DNA of 64,000 nucleotides, from NCBI RefSeq assembly GCF_014633365.1, contig NC_068348.1, positions 13,534,311-13,598,310 of the forward strand, in the 5' to 3' direction. Below, in pieces: positions 7,997-20,773 of this stretch. Both the position numbers and the translations under genes were made by a program. Origin of the DNA: Diospyros lotus (Eukaryota > Streptophyta > Magnoliopsida > Ericales > Ebenaceae). The notes below the pieces were generated by a model. The model was not told where the DNA came from and did not search any database. It was given only the letters and a program-made list of their open reading frames with translations. Within the stretch, counting starts at the first letter, position 1. Each line of letters begins with the position of its first letter.

Positions 7997-10773
7997 TGTA
8001 ATACCCGGTATTACATGGTATTGAAAATAAATAAATTTTGGATTATTTTGAAAGGATCCCGGGTGGCCCGGGAAGCCCAAGAGTAAATTTCGAGTAATTA
8101 ATTAATAAAAATTACCGAATGGGCGGCTAGGAGTGCCTCGGGACTTGGATGTCTAGGGAAGAGGACAAGAGATTGACGAGCGTCTCGAGACGAGGATAGT
8201 GACGCTGGAAGCGGTCCGATCGAGAATAATTTTCGGAATAAACTCTGTATAAGCCCGAGCGGGTGCCAATACCGAATAGTCGGAGGGGACCTCCTGGAAG
8301 CTGCAGGGACCCTAGGGGTGGTCCGATTTTGTTAGCAAGGCAACCCTTAAGTATTTTCGGGTCAAATTAAGGTCCCGTGCAGGGGCAGGGACTAAATTGG
8401 CTTTATCGAGTAAAAATCAAATTATTAATTTTGGAGAATTAATGTTTTAGTGGCTTGTGGGAAATTAATTAAAATCATGGGAGGGTCCAAGTGTAATTAT
8501 AAAATCCCCCAAGTGCAATTATTAATTTCTAAAGTGGAATTATGAGATTTTGGAGGGTTTATATGTAATTAGTGTATAATATATATGTATGTTTCTTCCG
8601 CGTGAGAGGAAGCTTCAAGGAAGCTTCCTATGTTAATATCTCTGCCATTTGAAATGGCCGAGAGAAGCCAGAGAGCGAGAGATAGAGGGAGTGAGCAGAG
8701 AGAGCAAATGAGAGTGAAAGATCGCATGAGAGAGCAGAGCCGAGGCATCGTGAGATCAGCCGAGAGAGATCGAGCGGTTGAGAGTGAGATCGAGAGAGTG
8801 AGGGGAGGCTGATTGCTATGGCGGAGAAGACAGCGACCATGGCTGGTTACAGAGGCTTGAGGAGGCGGTGTTGATGGTGGTCTAGCAAGCGTCGATGGCA
8901 AGCGGGGATGCTCGGAGGTAGCCGGCGAGGTCTCGACCATCAGCAATAGGAGGCCATTGGGTCTATGAGATGGCTAGAAGAAGATGGAGCGGTCGGTTGC
9001 AGCGGCCATGGCAGTAACGGGTAGAGCTGGAGCAGCCGCGAGGGGCTGGTGGCGACCATGGCAGTGGTCGACGGGGCCGGTGGAGGCTGTTGTAGCTGCT
9101 TGCTAGGCCGAAGGCGACCCTGGATTGTCGAACAGCAAGCTCCCCAGGCGTGGCCATGGCAGCCGATTGCATGCAGGGGAAGCTGGTTCGACACTGCTGA
9201 AGCGGTGGCTTGCGGCGGCGACCGATTAGTGTAGCACGATCGGTGATGGCGACGCGGGAAGCAGTTGTCGGAGAAGCCAATGGTGGTGGCTGGCCACCAT
9301 ACGCAGGCGCGACATTAGGCGCGCACGGGAGAGGAAGCTGGAAGATGATGAACATGGGAAGGGAAAAATAAAAAGAAAAAGAGGAAAAAAAAAGAAAATA
9401 AGAAAAGAAATAAAAAGAAAATATGGAAAATTGGGAAAAATAGCTGAAAAATTCCAGAAAAATGAGGGAAAGTTCTGGAAATTAGTTTGGGGCTTGAAGA
9501 GCTTGTCGGAAGCTCAAAAATGGAATTTTAGGCGCGACCAGCGGCTCGGGAGGCAACGTCGGCGTAGGCGTTTCTGAATTTCTCTCCAAATGAGTCGAGG
9601 TAAATTAATATTTTCTTCCCCAATTAATTGCATTAAGCGAGTTAATGTAAAATAGTTATTTGTGGGATTAAACCCTGTGCCGGGGTTGTTTAGAAAATTG
9701 TTGATGGATGGTTTTGATGGTGTGTGTGGCGAAGTTGAGGGCATTGGTTTAATGCCGGATGTTGATAGAGTTGGGGTTTTGTGTGTTTTGCCTCTAGGTT
9801 CGACCGGGAAGGCAGTGATCCTAGAGGAACTTGCGGTTCAGGCTGAAGTTCGTGCCGAGGCAGAGAAGAGGCTTCCAGCCAGGTAAGGGACGGCCCCATG
9901 TGGAGGTGGCCTCGCAAGTTGGTAAATGTGTTTGATAATGTTTTTTATGTTGCATTGGCATGTAGTGGTTATATCTTGTGTGAAGCAAGAACTAGTGGAC
10001 CTGTGGCCATATGGAGGACTAGTGTGGTGGGGGCTAATAGGTTAATGCCTCGATCCTTAGTGGGTTGTGAGGATGAGTGGACCTAGCCTCATTTGCATGC
10101 ATTGGCATACATAAACATGATTATATTCATATTTACATGCATTGCACCCTTACTGAGTCTGTATGACTCATGAGGTTTTACCTCATGTGTAGATGATGCA
10201 AGTTCGGATGCAAGCAGGGATGGTGCCAGGAGGCCGTTGTGGTAACTAGCTGAGTTGCCCGAGTTATGTATTTTTAATATTGCTTGTATGTAGCCAGGGG
10301 GCGCGGTGTATGTATACCCTTGTGAGTAAATGTCTGTGTTATTGAGCTTAAATGTATTTAATTGTGTAATCATCATAGTGTGATAGATGATTGTGAGATT
10401 GCTTGTTGAATGTGGCATAGTTGGTAAAGCCAAGTTTCGGACCGAGTCAAGATCAACAAGGTATGTTCTCATAAATCCCCAATACTCAGCGAAGTGTTTG
10501 TATGCTAGCTTTGTGCCTGGGTCACCTCTGGCTTGCTATGGGGTGAGCTGAAGAGAGGTGAAGCTCACTCAGGTTTCGGGTCTTGGTCCGCTGGATTTTT
10601 CTTATTTGAGATGGGACCGATTCCTGAGTGGAGCGAAGGGAAGAACGAAGCCTAGTTCCCACCTAGGGCGTTTCCTGTTGAAACATAGTCCAACCCTTCA
10701 GTTGTGGTTATCGGGTGAGTAATCTGATCGATTATTTACCGATGGCGCCCGTAAGTGGGAGCGAGTCGTTACA
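7997..10773 (+). repeat. 5' LTR of LARD-like element
   Basis: Matches 16721-19495 almost base for base. It holds a TATA-like TATAATATATATG at about 8574-8587, a GAGA-rich stretch (8650-8815), an A-rich purine tract (about 9357-9480) and the AGGTAAGGG site at 9881. Several open frames of 60-130 aa recur in both LTRs only because the LTRs are copies. Confidence 0.9.
9883..10192 (+). other. Candidate leader intron inside the LTR
   Basis: CCAG|GTAAGGG at 9879-9889 fits a plant 5' splice site, and TCATGTGTAG|ATGATG ending at 10192 could be the acceptor; length 310. The same pair occurs at 18605-18914 (3' LTR, 310), 38783-39092 minus (solo LTR, 310) and 60284-60580 minus (divergent solo LTR, 297). 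The acceptor lacks a strong pyrimidine tract. Splicing is inferred. Confidence 0.35.
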
Positions 10774-10775
10774 GT

Positions 10776-10791
10776 TGGTATCAGAGCATGG
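10776..10791 (+). promoter_or_regulatory. Primer binding site (tRNA-iMet)
   Basis: TGGTATCAGAGCATGG lies two bases after the 5' LTR end and matches the standard plant initiator-Met tRNA primer site. Confidence 0.9.
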
Positions 10792-13700
10792 CTAGCTATA
10801 TAAGTGAGGAAGGCTAGCGTGTTAAGTGTTAAGTATGGTCGGTTAAGTGATTAATGTGAGTAACTGCTAGAGTTTTGGAATAGAGGATGTCTGGCATGAT
10901 TGGATGTAAGTCGGAATGTCTTAACTGCTGAGTTGGGGTCGAGAACAATTGATTTGAAATTTTGAGATTTCAATGTAAGGTTGGTTCGATAACCTTGAAA
11001 GTTGGACATATGGACCGAGGACCCTAAGGGATTGGGTCAAGTTATTGAGGTCTGCAATGGTATGTTTGGATATTCCTGATCTTGGGGTGAGAAAATACCC
11101 TAGATTGAGTTGACATACCTGTGAGAGGTATAAGGGTTGAGCAAAGAAGAACCAAAAACCCAAGTGTGGGTGTCGATGTCAAGAAACCCGAATTTGGGAA
11201 TTTTGGGTAATATTAAGTGTTCTGGGGATGAGAACTCCTTGGGATTGAAGTGTTGAGGCTCGTGTGGGGACACAAAGTCGAAACGTGACTAGTCCAGGAA
11301 GGGATTAGTGAAGCGCCCCTATGTTAGGGATTTGTCGAGCATGTTTGAAGGAAAAGAGCTGTCCCTTGGAAGTGGTGAAGAAAGGCTGGTGCGCTTGAGA
11401 TAGAGTGAGCTATAGTGGGAGTTAGCTCAAGACTCAAGGAAATGAGTCATCAACTGGCTATGTGACGAGCTCCTGGAGGTAAAGTTAATCGTAGTGAGGC
11501 TCTATGGGGAGTGTGCATGTAATGCATTTGTATGTCACGGCCAGTGAAGGCATGACGTAAGTAGATTCCGGAAGGACTCTGAGAGGAGTCTGGATGCTAG
11601 ATATAAGTGATGCGATGTGACCGTATTGTTAAAAATAATCCTGGATGGGATGTGCCTAGGGTATGAGTGGACCCTAGTTGGTCTCATGATGAGACAAGGT
11701 CTATCCTTGGGAATGATAGGCGTGTGGCAAGTGGACCCTAGCGGGTGTTTTCATGAGATGGAAAGTCCCAAGTGAGTCGAGCTGGAATCTAGGGGAATCC
11801 AGATTGGGTATTAAAGAGTTGGACATGCGTTGATATACGTGTGAGGGCCTTTGGGTTAGAAGTCTTAGTTGTGAAAGGCCAAAAGACCGTTCATGTGATT
11901 GATGGATGAGGGGCCAATCAAAACTCTCATTATGACGCTTGGGGTCTGGTAGGACGCCTAAGGTCGGGAGATGAGAAGTGAATAGACCCTCATTGTGATA
12001 CCTAGGGTTGCGATGGCGCCTAAGGTCACGAGACCCTTGATGGGAGACGCGGAGGTCACCCAATGAAGGGTATGAGCGGTGTGTGGCCCGAGGGCGATGA
12101 GTTTGTGGCAACAGGACATCTATAGGCTATGCGCGCAATGGAAATGCCAACTTCGGATGCCGAGTGGGCAGGGGCATGGTGAGCAATGTGGAGGCCCCGA
12201 ATTTTAAATTCCAAGTCATGGGAGCCTGAGTGAGGCGTGCTGGAAGGCCAAACTGGGCATCGTGACTGAATGCACTGTGGGTGTGCAAGGAGAGACGAGA
12301 GGTCTCGATTTACCTGGAGGGTAATGGTAGGTGCTTTATGGTTATGGGTGCCGGAGATTGAGGTATGATCTCGTGGGGTAAGATCATGAGGCCTCAAGAG
12401 GAAAAGTGGTTTGAGAGTCTCTTAAGCGATAAGAGATGTAGAGTCCTGAGGAGCGGGGCTCATGGTACGAGCTTGAGGTTGTTAAGGCAAGGATAACCAA
12501 GTGAGATGGCTTGGGCAAAATGGTGGCGGAACCATTGTAGCTCGGGAAGGCTTTGAGTAGCCTTGATGCTAAGGGTGCAAGGCTCGATGTGACGGATCTG
12601 ATTCTATGGACCGTGTGGCAGAGAACTAATGAGTTGGCTCGTGTTGAGGGTAAGTGGCCCATGGGCCTGAGCAATGTAGTGAACTCCAGGTGATGATCAG
12701 ATGCCGAAAACCTAGAGCAGCACCTTATGAGAGTTAGTCAGGTGAGATCGATAGTCTCCTGCAAGGGATAGGACATCTAGAGTAGTCCTAGGGAGAAATC
12801 GTGGAATGCGAAAACGTTCTGATGTTTTAGTTGCCGAGTAGGAAGCTTGGTAGGGCGAAGCTACGGGTGCGGAGCAAATCAGTGATGGGCCTGAACCATG
12901 CTGTTGGAAACTGTGGTTGGGCCAGTGTATGGGAGCAACACGGTAATGATGATTAGGTGTTGGCTCTCCGAAGCATAGGGCAACACGATGGGGAACCAGT
13001 GTTGGGCCAGTGTATGGGAGTGACCCGGTAATGATGACCAGGTGTTGGCTCGCCTAAAGCACAGGGCAACACAGTGATTACGCAGATAGTCAGGGGCTAA
13101 AGATTTGTGAAATGCGGTAAGGAGATGAAAGTTGTGGCCAGTTCCACAACTCAGCTGCTAGTAATAAGAGCTGTTAGGGTGTTGTACCCAAGTGGGATTT
13201 AAGCCCTTTATTTGGTTAAAGTGGTGTTAAAGCAATTTAGCATATGTTCAGGTGTGGTAGCGTCTTGAGATGTTTGAGAAAGAAACCCAGGAAAAGAAAC
13301 GGGTCTAGCGTGGGAATAACGCTACAGTCGATACCAAGGGTTGACGAGTCTAATGCTAAGGACCACTGGATACAGACGATTAGTTCACGGGAGGGACTGC
13401 AGCCCTCTATGTGGAGTAACCTGTCTGCGGTGGAGACGATTAGACGTGAAGACCTGGGGTATGCTATAGGTTATGTCTGGGCCAAACCTAAATTTCCATG
13501 AGGGTTGAAAAAAAAAAAATCATCGTAGTGCCTTTTGTCGTCTTGACAGCATGAAGGTTTGTGAATAGATTGAGTGATATCTTGTGGTGTGAAAACAAGA
13601 CGTGTGGCGATGCTCCTTATTAAAGGATGCTAACGCAGTTGTGGTTGAATTTGATCGAAGTTGATCGAATAAATTGAGATGATGGACCCTGTGTGACCTT

Positions 13701-16700
13701 GCGGTGATGCAAGAAGATGGATCAATTGGTGGAGTCGATAAATGACTCTAGGATGTTACGTAAGTGTCGTGAAGGGCGAGACTTACGAGTTAGAAGCCAA
13801 CCATGAAATGTGAATGTTGAAGCGTGCAAAAGTTTCAAGTATGGGGATCTCTAATCCTGTGATGTGAGTTGTGGTAGGTTGAACTTGTGGATGAGGCACG
13901 GTTTGAAATTTGTGAAGGCTTGCAATTGCACGGTCTAGTATTAGTCCTGATGTGTCGATGCAAAAATGAGGAAGTATCCTTATGTAGCACTGGATGGATT
14001 TCCAGTTGATGACACAGGATCAGTTGCCAGGTGGTAGCACCTGATGGCAATGATAGGAGCATGAGGCTCGAGGACTGTGAAGTAAAGCCTTGTTGGGTGC
14101 CGTGTATGCCTCTAGTATAAAGGTTCAGCGAGTCCTGGTGGTTAGACCAGGCGAATTTTGAGAAAGAGATCCAAGGGGATAAAAGATGGTTGGTCAAGGC
14201 AAAGTTGTGCCGCTTGAAGGGGTGCTACTCCATAACGAGAGTTATAAATGGTGGAGTTGAAATGTGTCCTGGGTAGAACGTGAGAGGTTCTCCCGAGAAA
14301 GGTCGAGCATAGGGCAACAACACTAAATGGACCTCCTAAGGCACTACCACTCTAACTGGATAGATCACCAGGGGAGAGCCAGCGTGATGGCAAGTGCTTG
14401 AGTAGGAAGATGAGTCCTATGGCATTAAGTGGAAGTGTGAGTTCCACAAGATTGGCAAGGGTGATTTCCAGTGGGTGGACTTTAAATTGAAGTCATAGTC
14501 GATGAGTGCAAGAGTAGTGCCTGGAGAAAAGTTGTGTTGGTTATGAGCCGGGCGATCCGGTTAAAGCTAATCGAGTTGATTAGATGGAAGGTGAAGGCGA
14601 ATTTAAGATGTCACCAATGGGTGGCTAGAGCTCAAAGGAAGAGCTTATGGGACGAGATTGGTTCCCAGGAATCGTGTAAAAGGGATGAAATCACCTGGAA
14701 GCTGTGAGTAATACAGCTAGAGGGATGCCTTGGAGTTTGGGCAATTAATGAGATTTAACCTCGTAGCTAAAGGTTAACGATTGTGAAAGAAAATCAGCTA
14801 GTGGAGCCGATTGGTGACTAGCTGAGGGTAGCTGATGGTGACCAAAGGCGCCAATTGGTGATAGCAGCAGAGACGAGCGGTGGCTAGCCATGGTCGTGTT
14901 GCGTCGTGAGAGTAGTTGGTCAGTGGCGTTGGTGGATCTGGAGTCGCGGTTGCGGCTGGATGTGGCGCTAAGCGATGGCAAGAGATCGTCTTAGCTGATG
15001 ATGATGGCGTTAAGGCTAATGTGGACGCTCACTGAGTGATGTGAGCTGGTGGTAGCAAAAGTTATAAGAAACCTAGGAGAAGCCAAAGTTTCTCAGGGAA
15101 TAAGCTAGCTACTATAAGAATAGCAAAGTGATTTGTGGAAAATGGCTTAAGGGTGGGGTCGTGTTTGTTGTGATGACCAGTAAGATTCAAGGAGCAGCGA
15201 GTCTTTTGAGATGATGTGGTGGTGTCATTGTCGTTGTCAAAGAACTCATTGTTGTCGTGGTGTTGTCCTTGCCGAGGAGGACAAAGGGAACCATTATGAA
15301 TGGTTGAAGTCAGTTGCGGATTGAAAATGAACCTGATTTAGGAGGGCTGGAAATGTCATACCTCAAGAGTAAGAGGCTCTATTTAGAAATGGTGAGATTT
15401 GAAAGGTCCTAATGAAAGTGAAGTTGGGCGAGTAAATTTGGCTAGAAGACCGCTACAAGAGTGGGGGTGTAACCATGATAGCTTGTTGTGGTGTGGACCA
15501 AAGGCACGAGTCATCCTACAGGTGCGATGCATAAGTGATTGTGCAGATGGTAATAAGCCAATCATTTGTGCCACGCACCATAGGTGATGACGAGGGCCGA
15601 TTAATGGTCCTGCGACCTAAAGCAAAATGGTAGGATCCTGGACTCGCAGTAGGGTTTAATAGCCAAGGTAAGGCCTAGCATGGGGCATGATTGTGAAAGC
15701 GATAATAGGGTGAAAAATTGAAGAGGAGTTGCTCAGTGAAGAGCTCTCTGGTATGGGTATGAGACCCTTACTAGCGTGCAATATCGGCCAGAAAGGAAGG
15801 CCAAGGCATTATGTGTGCTTGTATGAAGAACTCCTGGTTGGGAGAAGGTTGTGGCCCGAGCATGGTTAAGCTCGAGGTGAGATGGTAATAGTGCGTGCAT
15901 CGCCAAGCTCGAGTTGGACTCGGGTAATGCTCATATAGTTGAAATATGTAACTACCTAGCATGGTGTTAGATATGTCGATTTTGCGAAATCGTATCGATA
16001 AATGAGGGTCGGCTGGTCAAGGTAGAAGACCATGTATGAAATGGTCGAAGTTGGCAAGGTGGGCCAAATGGGTGCTACCCTGGTAGTGCTAGCGTGATAA
16101 GTTGATCGGTAATGAGAGATTGCCATGAGGATCAACTCAAGCTACACATGTGTGCGATTAATGACAGTATGCCATGATAAATGGATGGTTGAGTGTCTTG
16201 TGGGCACTAAAAGAAACATTGCGGCTGATGATCAGTGCTAAAACGTTGCTGGTTGGACCAGCGTAAAATCGTGGCCATGTGTGATTGGCAGTGAGAAACG
16301 TTGCCGTGTGTGATCGGCGTAAAATCGTGGTAGACTGATCAGTAATGCAATGTTTGTGAGAGTTGTTTCGGTTGATACGAAAAGGGGAAATGGGAAGTAA
16401 ACCTGCAAAGTGATGCTTCGAAGTAAAGAAAATCCATCCGGAGATGGATATCATTGCAGTAATCATGACCAGCGACCATTGGTGCGGTTTGGCGAGAGGC
16501 CAAAGCGGTGGTTGGTTGTTAAATGTCCTCGAGAAACGGAGGATCAAATGCTTAAGTGAAGCCTTGAGGTAAGAATAACCAGAGGTAAATGTGAAGAATG
16601 GTTTGGCTACGAAATTCTCGAGCATGGGAATTTGGTAGGTAGCCTGAGAATGTGATTGGCTTGGGCTGAAGAGTAAGGTAAAGTGAATTTCGAGGACGAA

Positions 16701-16707
16701 ATTCTTT
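10792..16707 (+). other. 5.9 kb non-coding interior of LARD-like element
   Basis: No retroviral motif (CCHC, DSG/DTG, YxDD, HHCC) seen in any frame. The plus strand is strongly rich in G and T and poor in C through most of its length, unlike the flanks. Short minus-strand open frames are by-products of this bias. A possible packaging or structural role is inference. Confidence 0.7.
12917..13076 (+). repeat. Two-copy direct repeat in LARD interior
   Basis: Unit 12917-12990 begins TTGGGCCAGTGTATGGGAG and ends AGGGCAACACGATG; the second (13002-13076) follows with a few substitutions. Confidence 0.8.
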
Positions 16708-16720
16708 AAGGAGGGTGGAA
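16708..16720 (+). promoter_or_regulatory. Polypurine tract
   Basis: AAGGAGGGTGGAA abuts the 3' LTR start TGTAATACCC, preceded by the Tekay-like GAATTTCGAGGACGAAATTC. Confidence 0.85.
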
Positions 16721-19495
16721 TGTAATACCCAGTATTACATAGTATTGAAAATAAATAAATTTTGGATTATTTTGAAAGGATCCCGGGTGGCTCGGGAAGC
16801 TCAAGAGTAAATTTCGAGTAATTAATTAATAAAAATTATCGAATGGGCGGCTGGGAGTGCCTCGGGACTTGGATGTCCAGGGAAGAGGACAAGAGATTGA
16901 CGAGCGTCTCGAGACGAGGATAGTGACGCTGGAAGCGGTCCGATCGAGAATAATTTTCGGAATAAACTCTGTATAAGCCCGAGCGGGTGCCAATACCAAA
17001 TAGTCGGAGAGGACCTCCTGGAAGCTACAGGGACCCTAGGGGTGGTCCGATTTTGCGAGCAAGGCAACCCTTAAGTATTTTCGGGTCAAATTAAGGTCCC
17101 GTGCAGGCGCAGGGACGAAATTGGCTTTATCGAGTAAAAATCAAATTATTAATTTTGGAGAATTAATGTTTTAGTGGCTTGTGGGAAATTAATTAAAATC
17201 ATGGGAGGGTCCAAGTGTAATTATAAAATCCCCCAAGTGCAATTATTAATTTCTAAAGTGGAATTATGAGATTTTGGAGGGTTTATATGTAATTAGTGTA
17301 TAATATATATGTATGTTTCTTCCGCGTGAGAGGAAGCTTCAAGGAAGCTTCCTATGTTAATATCTCTGCCATTTGAAATGGCCGAGAGAAGCCAGAGAGC
17401 GAGAGATAGAGGGAGTGAGCAGAGAGAGCAAATGAGAGTGAAAGATCGCGTGAGAGAGCAGAGCCGAGGCATCGTGAGATCAGCCGAGAGAGATCGAGCG
17501 GTTGAGAGTGAGATCGAGAGAGTGAAGGGAGGCTGATTGCTATGGCGGAGAAGACAGCGACCATGGCTGGTTACAGAGGCTTGAGGAGGTGGTGTTGATG
17601 GTGGTCTAGCAAGCGTCGATGGCAAGCGGGGATGCTCAGAGGTAGCCGGCGAGGTCTCGACCATCAGCAATAGGAGGCCATTGGGTCTATGAGATGGCTA
17701 GAAGAAGATGGAGCGGTCGGTTGCAGCGGCCATGGCAGTAGCGGGTAGAGCTGGAGCAGCCGCGAGGGGCTGGTGGCGACCATAGCAGTGGTCGACGGGG
17801 CCGGTGGAGGCTGTTGTAGTTGCTTGCTAGGCCGAAGGCGACCCTGGATTGTCGAACAGCAAGCTCCCCAGGCGTGGCCATGGCAGCCGATTGCGTGCAG
17901 GGGAAGCTGGTTCGACGCTGCTGAAGCGATGGCTTGCGGTGGCGACCGATTGGTGTAGCACGATCGGTGATGGCGACGCGGGAAGCAGTTGTCGGAGAAG
18001 CCAATGGTGGTGGCTGGCAACCATACGCAGACGCGACATTAGGCGCGCGCGGGAGAGCAAGCTGGAAGATGATGAACAGGGGAAGGGAAAAATAAAAAGA
18101 AAAAGAGAAAAAAAAGAAAATAAGAAAAGAAATAAAAAGAAAATATGGAAAATTGGGAAAAATAGCTGAAAAATTCCAGAAAAATGAGGGAAAATTCTGG
18201 AAATTAGTTTGGGGCTTGAAGAGCTTGTCGGAAGCTCAAAAATGGAATTTTGGGTGCGAGCGGCGGCTCGGGAGGCAACGTCGGCGTAGGCGTTTCTGAA
18301 TTTCTCTCCAAATGAGTCGAGGTAAATTAATATTTTCTTCCCCAATTAATTGCATTAAGCGAGTTAATGTAAAATAGTTATTTGTGGGATTAAACCCTGT
18401 GCCGGGGTTGTTTAGAAAATTGTTGATGGATGGTTTTGATGGTGTGTGTGGCGAAGTTGAGGGCATTGGTTTAATGCCGGATGTTGATAGAGTTGGGGTT
18501 TTGTGTGTTTTGCCTCTTGGTTCGACCGGGAAGGCAGTGATCCTAGAGGAACTTGCGGTTCAGGCTGAAGTTCGTGCCGAGGCAGAGAAGAGGCTTCGAG
18601 CCAGGTAAGGGACGGCCCCATGTAGAGGTGGCCTCGCAAGTTGGTAAATGTGTTTGATAATGTTTTTTATGTTGCATTGGCATGTAGTGGTTATATCTTG
18701 TGTGAAGCAAGAACTAGTGGACCTGTGGCCATATGGAGGACTAGTGTGGTGGGGGCTAATAGGTTAATGCCTCGATCCTTAGTGGGTTGTGAGGATGAGT
18801 GGACCTAGCCTCATTTGCATGCATTGGCATACATAAACATGATTATATTCATATTTACATGCATTGCACCCTTACTGAGTCTGTATGACTCATGAGGTTT
18901 TACCTCATGTGTAGATGATGCAAGTTCGGATGCAAGCAGGGATGGTGCCAGGAGGCCGTTGTGGCAACTAGCTGAGTTGCCCGAGTTATGTATTTTTAAT
19001 ATTGCTTGTATGTAGCCAGGGGGCGCGATGTATGTATACCCTTGTGAGTAAATGTATGTGTTATTGAGCTTAAATGTATTTAATTGTGTAATCATCATAG
19101 TGTGATAGATGATTGTGAGATTGCTTGTTGAATGTAGCATAGTTGGTAAAGCCAAGTTTCGGACCGAGTCAAGATCAGCAAGGTATGTTCTCATAAATCC
19201 CCAATACTCAGCGAAGTGTTTGTATGCTAGCTTTGTGCCTGGGTCACCTCTGGCTTGCTATGGGGTGAGCTGAAGAGAGGTGAAGCTCACTCAGGTTTCG
19301 GGTCTTGGTCCGCTGGATTTTTCTTATTTGAGATGAGACCGATTCCTGAGTGGAGCGAAGGGAAGGACGAAGCCTAGTTCCCACCTAGGGCGTTTCCTGT
19401 TGAAACATAGTCCAACCCTTCAGTTGTGGTTGTCGGATGAGTAATCTGATCGATTATTTACCGGTGGCGCCCGTAAGTGGGAGCGGGTCGTTACA
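16721..19495 (+). repeat. 3' LTR of LARD-like element
   Basis: Near-copy of 7997-10773 with scattered substitutions (for example CCCAGTATTACATAG against CCCGGTATTACATGG at the start). Followed directly by the TSD GAATC. Confidence 0.9.
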
Positions 19496-19500
19496 GAATC

Positions 19501-20773
19501 CGTGTAGACATACGCAACAGAATTTTAAAATTTTTATTCATGGATTCCCATAAAGGACCGACTCCTAGGGAATAGATTACAGAAGAAAGACAGATAATAC
19601 CTTTTGTAGCGCAAATCACCAAAAAGTATGATGGCATCTAGCTACACAATCATGTAGCCTCTAACGTGTAATCCACGCAAACAAAAGTTGGAACCTCAAC
19701 AAGAACGGCTTCCCTAGGGTATCATGGAGTGCTAGCTCAATGGGAGGATGGAATTTTGGAGGCAAAAGGCTGCCCTTGAGTATGGCCAAAAGTCACACTT
19801 ACAACTAGGGTTTTTGGTAATCACAAATCATCCATATTTTGACTCTCAACAAGGGAATATATAGTCTTGATGAAACCCTAGCTTGTGTGGGCTAAAGCCC
19901 ATGAGTGTGGCCTCTTTTCCATGGAGCTTGACTTTATTTAAACATTTTAAACTAACCACTAATAGCCCAAATTAAATTCCTTAATCCATCCCATTAACCC
20001 TAGGTAAGTGGTAAATAAGATCAACTAATAATTTGGGCTAATAAGTCACCAAACCCTAAAGCCCAATAAGGATCTATATCCAAATTAGGGTTTTCATCTT
20101 TGCCAATGACATTAAATGACTTTAATCCCATATTATTAGGATCATTATTTACATTTATTTCCTTAATATTAATCTCATTAATTTTTAGGAAATTCCAACT
20201 GTTACACTCAGGTTTACTCACAAAACCTATTAAGCCAGCAATTACCTCATCATGTTATCCTATTGTGTGTGACCCATTAGGCTTCGGCATATGTTGGCAA
20301 TGGTTCTTTTCTCTAAAAGAATCATAGACCTTGAGAGGGATCTAGCAATCCATCAAGGCCCCTAATTAGTAGAAGGATCAATAGTGATCACTAACCTTTT
20401 AGTGGAGGCTACAACCATGTATGTGTAATGTTATCCCTTCATCGATTTAAAGTGTCTCAACCAAATAGAGGATTGGATTAGCTGTCACCTCTTCTAAGTT
20501 TGGTGTTTCTATCTTTGATATATCAAAAGGATAACTTTAAGAGTATTTGATTTAAAATCCAATCTCAAATCACATTCCTACTATGCATAGATTTAACAAT
20601 TACATTTTCATCAAAGGATCCCAAGAGACATTCTCCCATTAAGGGTCGATGAATCATCTCTAGATCACTCACAACCTTCGTATGCCTCATAACATAACCA
20701 ATCATCGCTGAGTTCATACCCTTCACTGGATGCTTTCATAACGGAGTCAAAGTATTGATAGGGCTTCATTGTA
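19501..20773. other. No recognisable gene; probable LTR, minus orientation
   Basis: Continues the DNA split by the LARD-like insertion at 7996. It contains AAACCCTA-type leader sequence in the minus sense and resembles a copia LTR, but no pol or gag is attached. It is interrupted by the Athila-like solo LTR that follows. Confidence 0.3.

Larger units (their letters stand above)
7997..19495 (+). mobile_element. LARD-like LTR retrotransposon, Tekay-type termini, no coding genes
   Basis: Complete element: TSD GAATC at 7992-7996 and 19496-19500, LTRs 7997-10773 and 16721-19495 (2777 and 2775 bp), tRNA-iMet primer site and polypurine tract. The 5.9 kb interior has no gag, protease, RT or integrase that I can find; the longest open frames are about 150 aa and unlike any family. 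LTR ends TGTAATACCC/CGTTACA and the 3' lead-in AATTTCGAGGACGAAATTC are typical of Tekay/Del chromoviruses. It would need proteins in trans. The closely similar LTRs point to a fairly recent insertion. Confidence 0.85.

Noticed and set aside
7765..8086. Small secreted-like protein (hydrophobic N-terminus) on plus strand
   Set aside because: Two overlapping plus frames and two minus frames open over the same stretch, one crosses the TSD into the LTR, and no homology or gene structure is seen.
9662..9886. 74-aa frame kept in both LARD-like LTRs
   Set aside because: Identity of the two LTRs explains it. The last 20 codons also stay open in the solo LTR at 39092-39180, which is mildly interesting, but the upstream part there does not align as protein.
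11701..12674. Minus-strand frames of 96-136 aa in the LARD interior
   Set aside because: Antisense by-products of a G/T-rich, C-poor strand; no motifs.
17827..18345. 172-aa minus-strand frame with a Phe-rich hydrophobic run
   Set aside because: Inside the LARD-like 3' LTR; the run comes from the purine tract read in antisense, and the 5' LTR copy does not keep the same frame.
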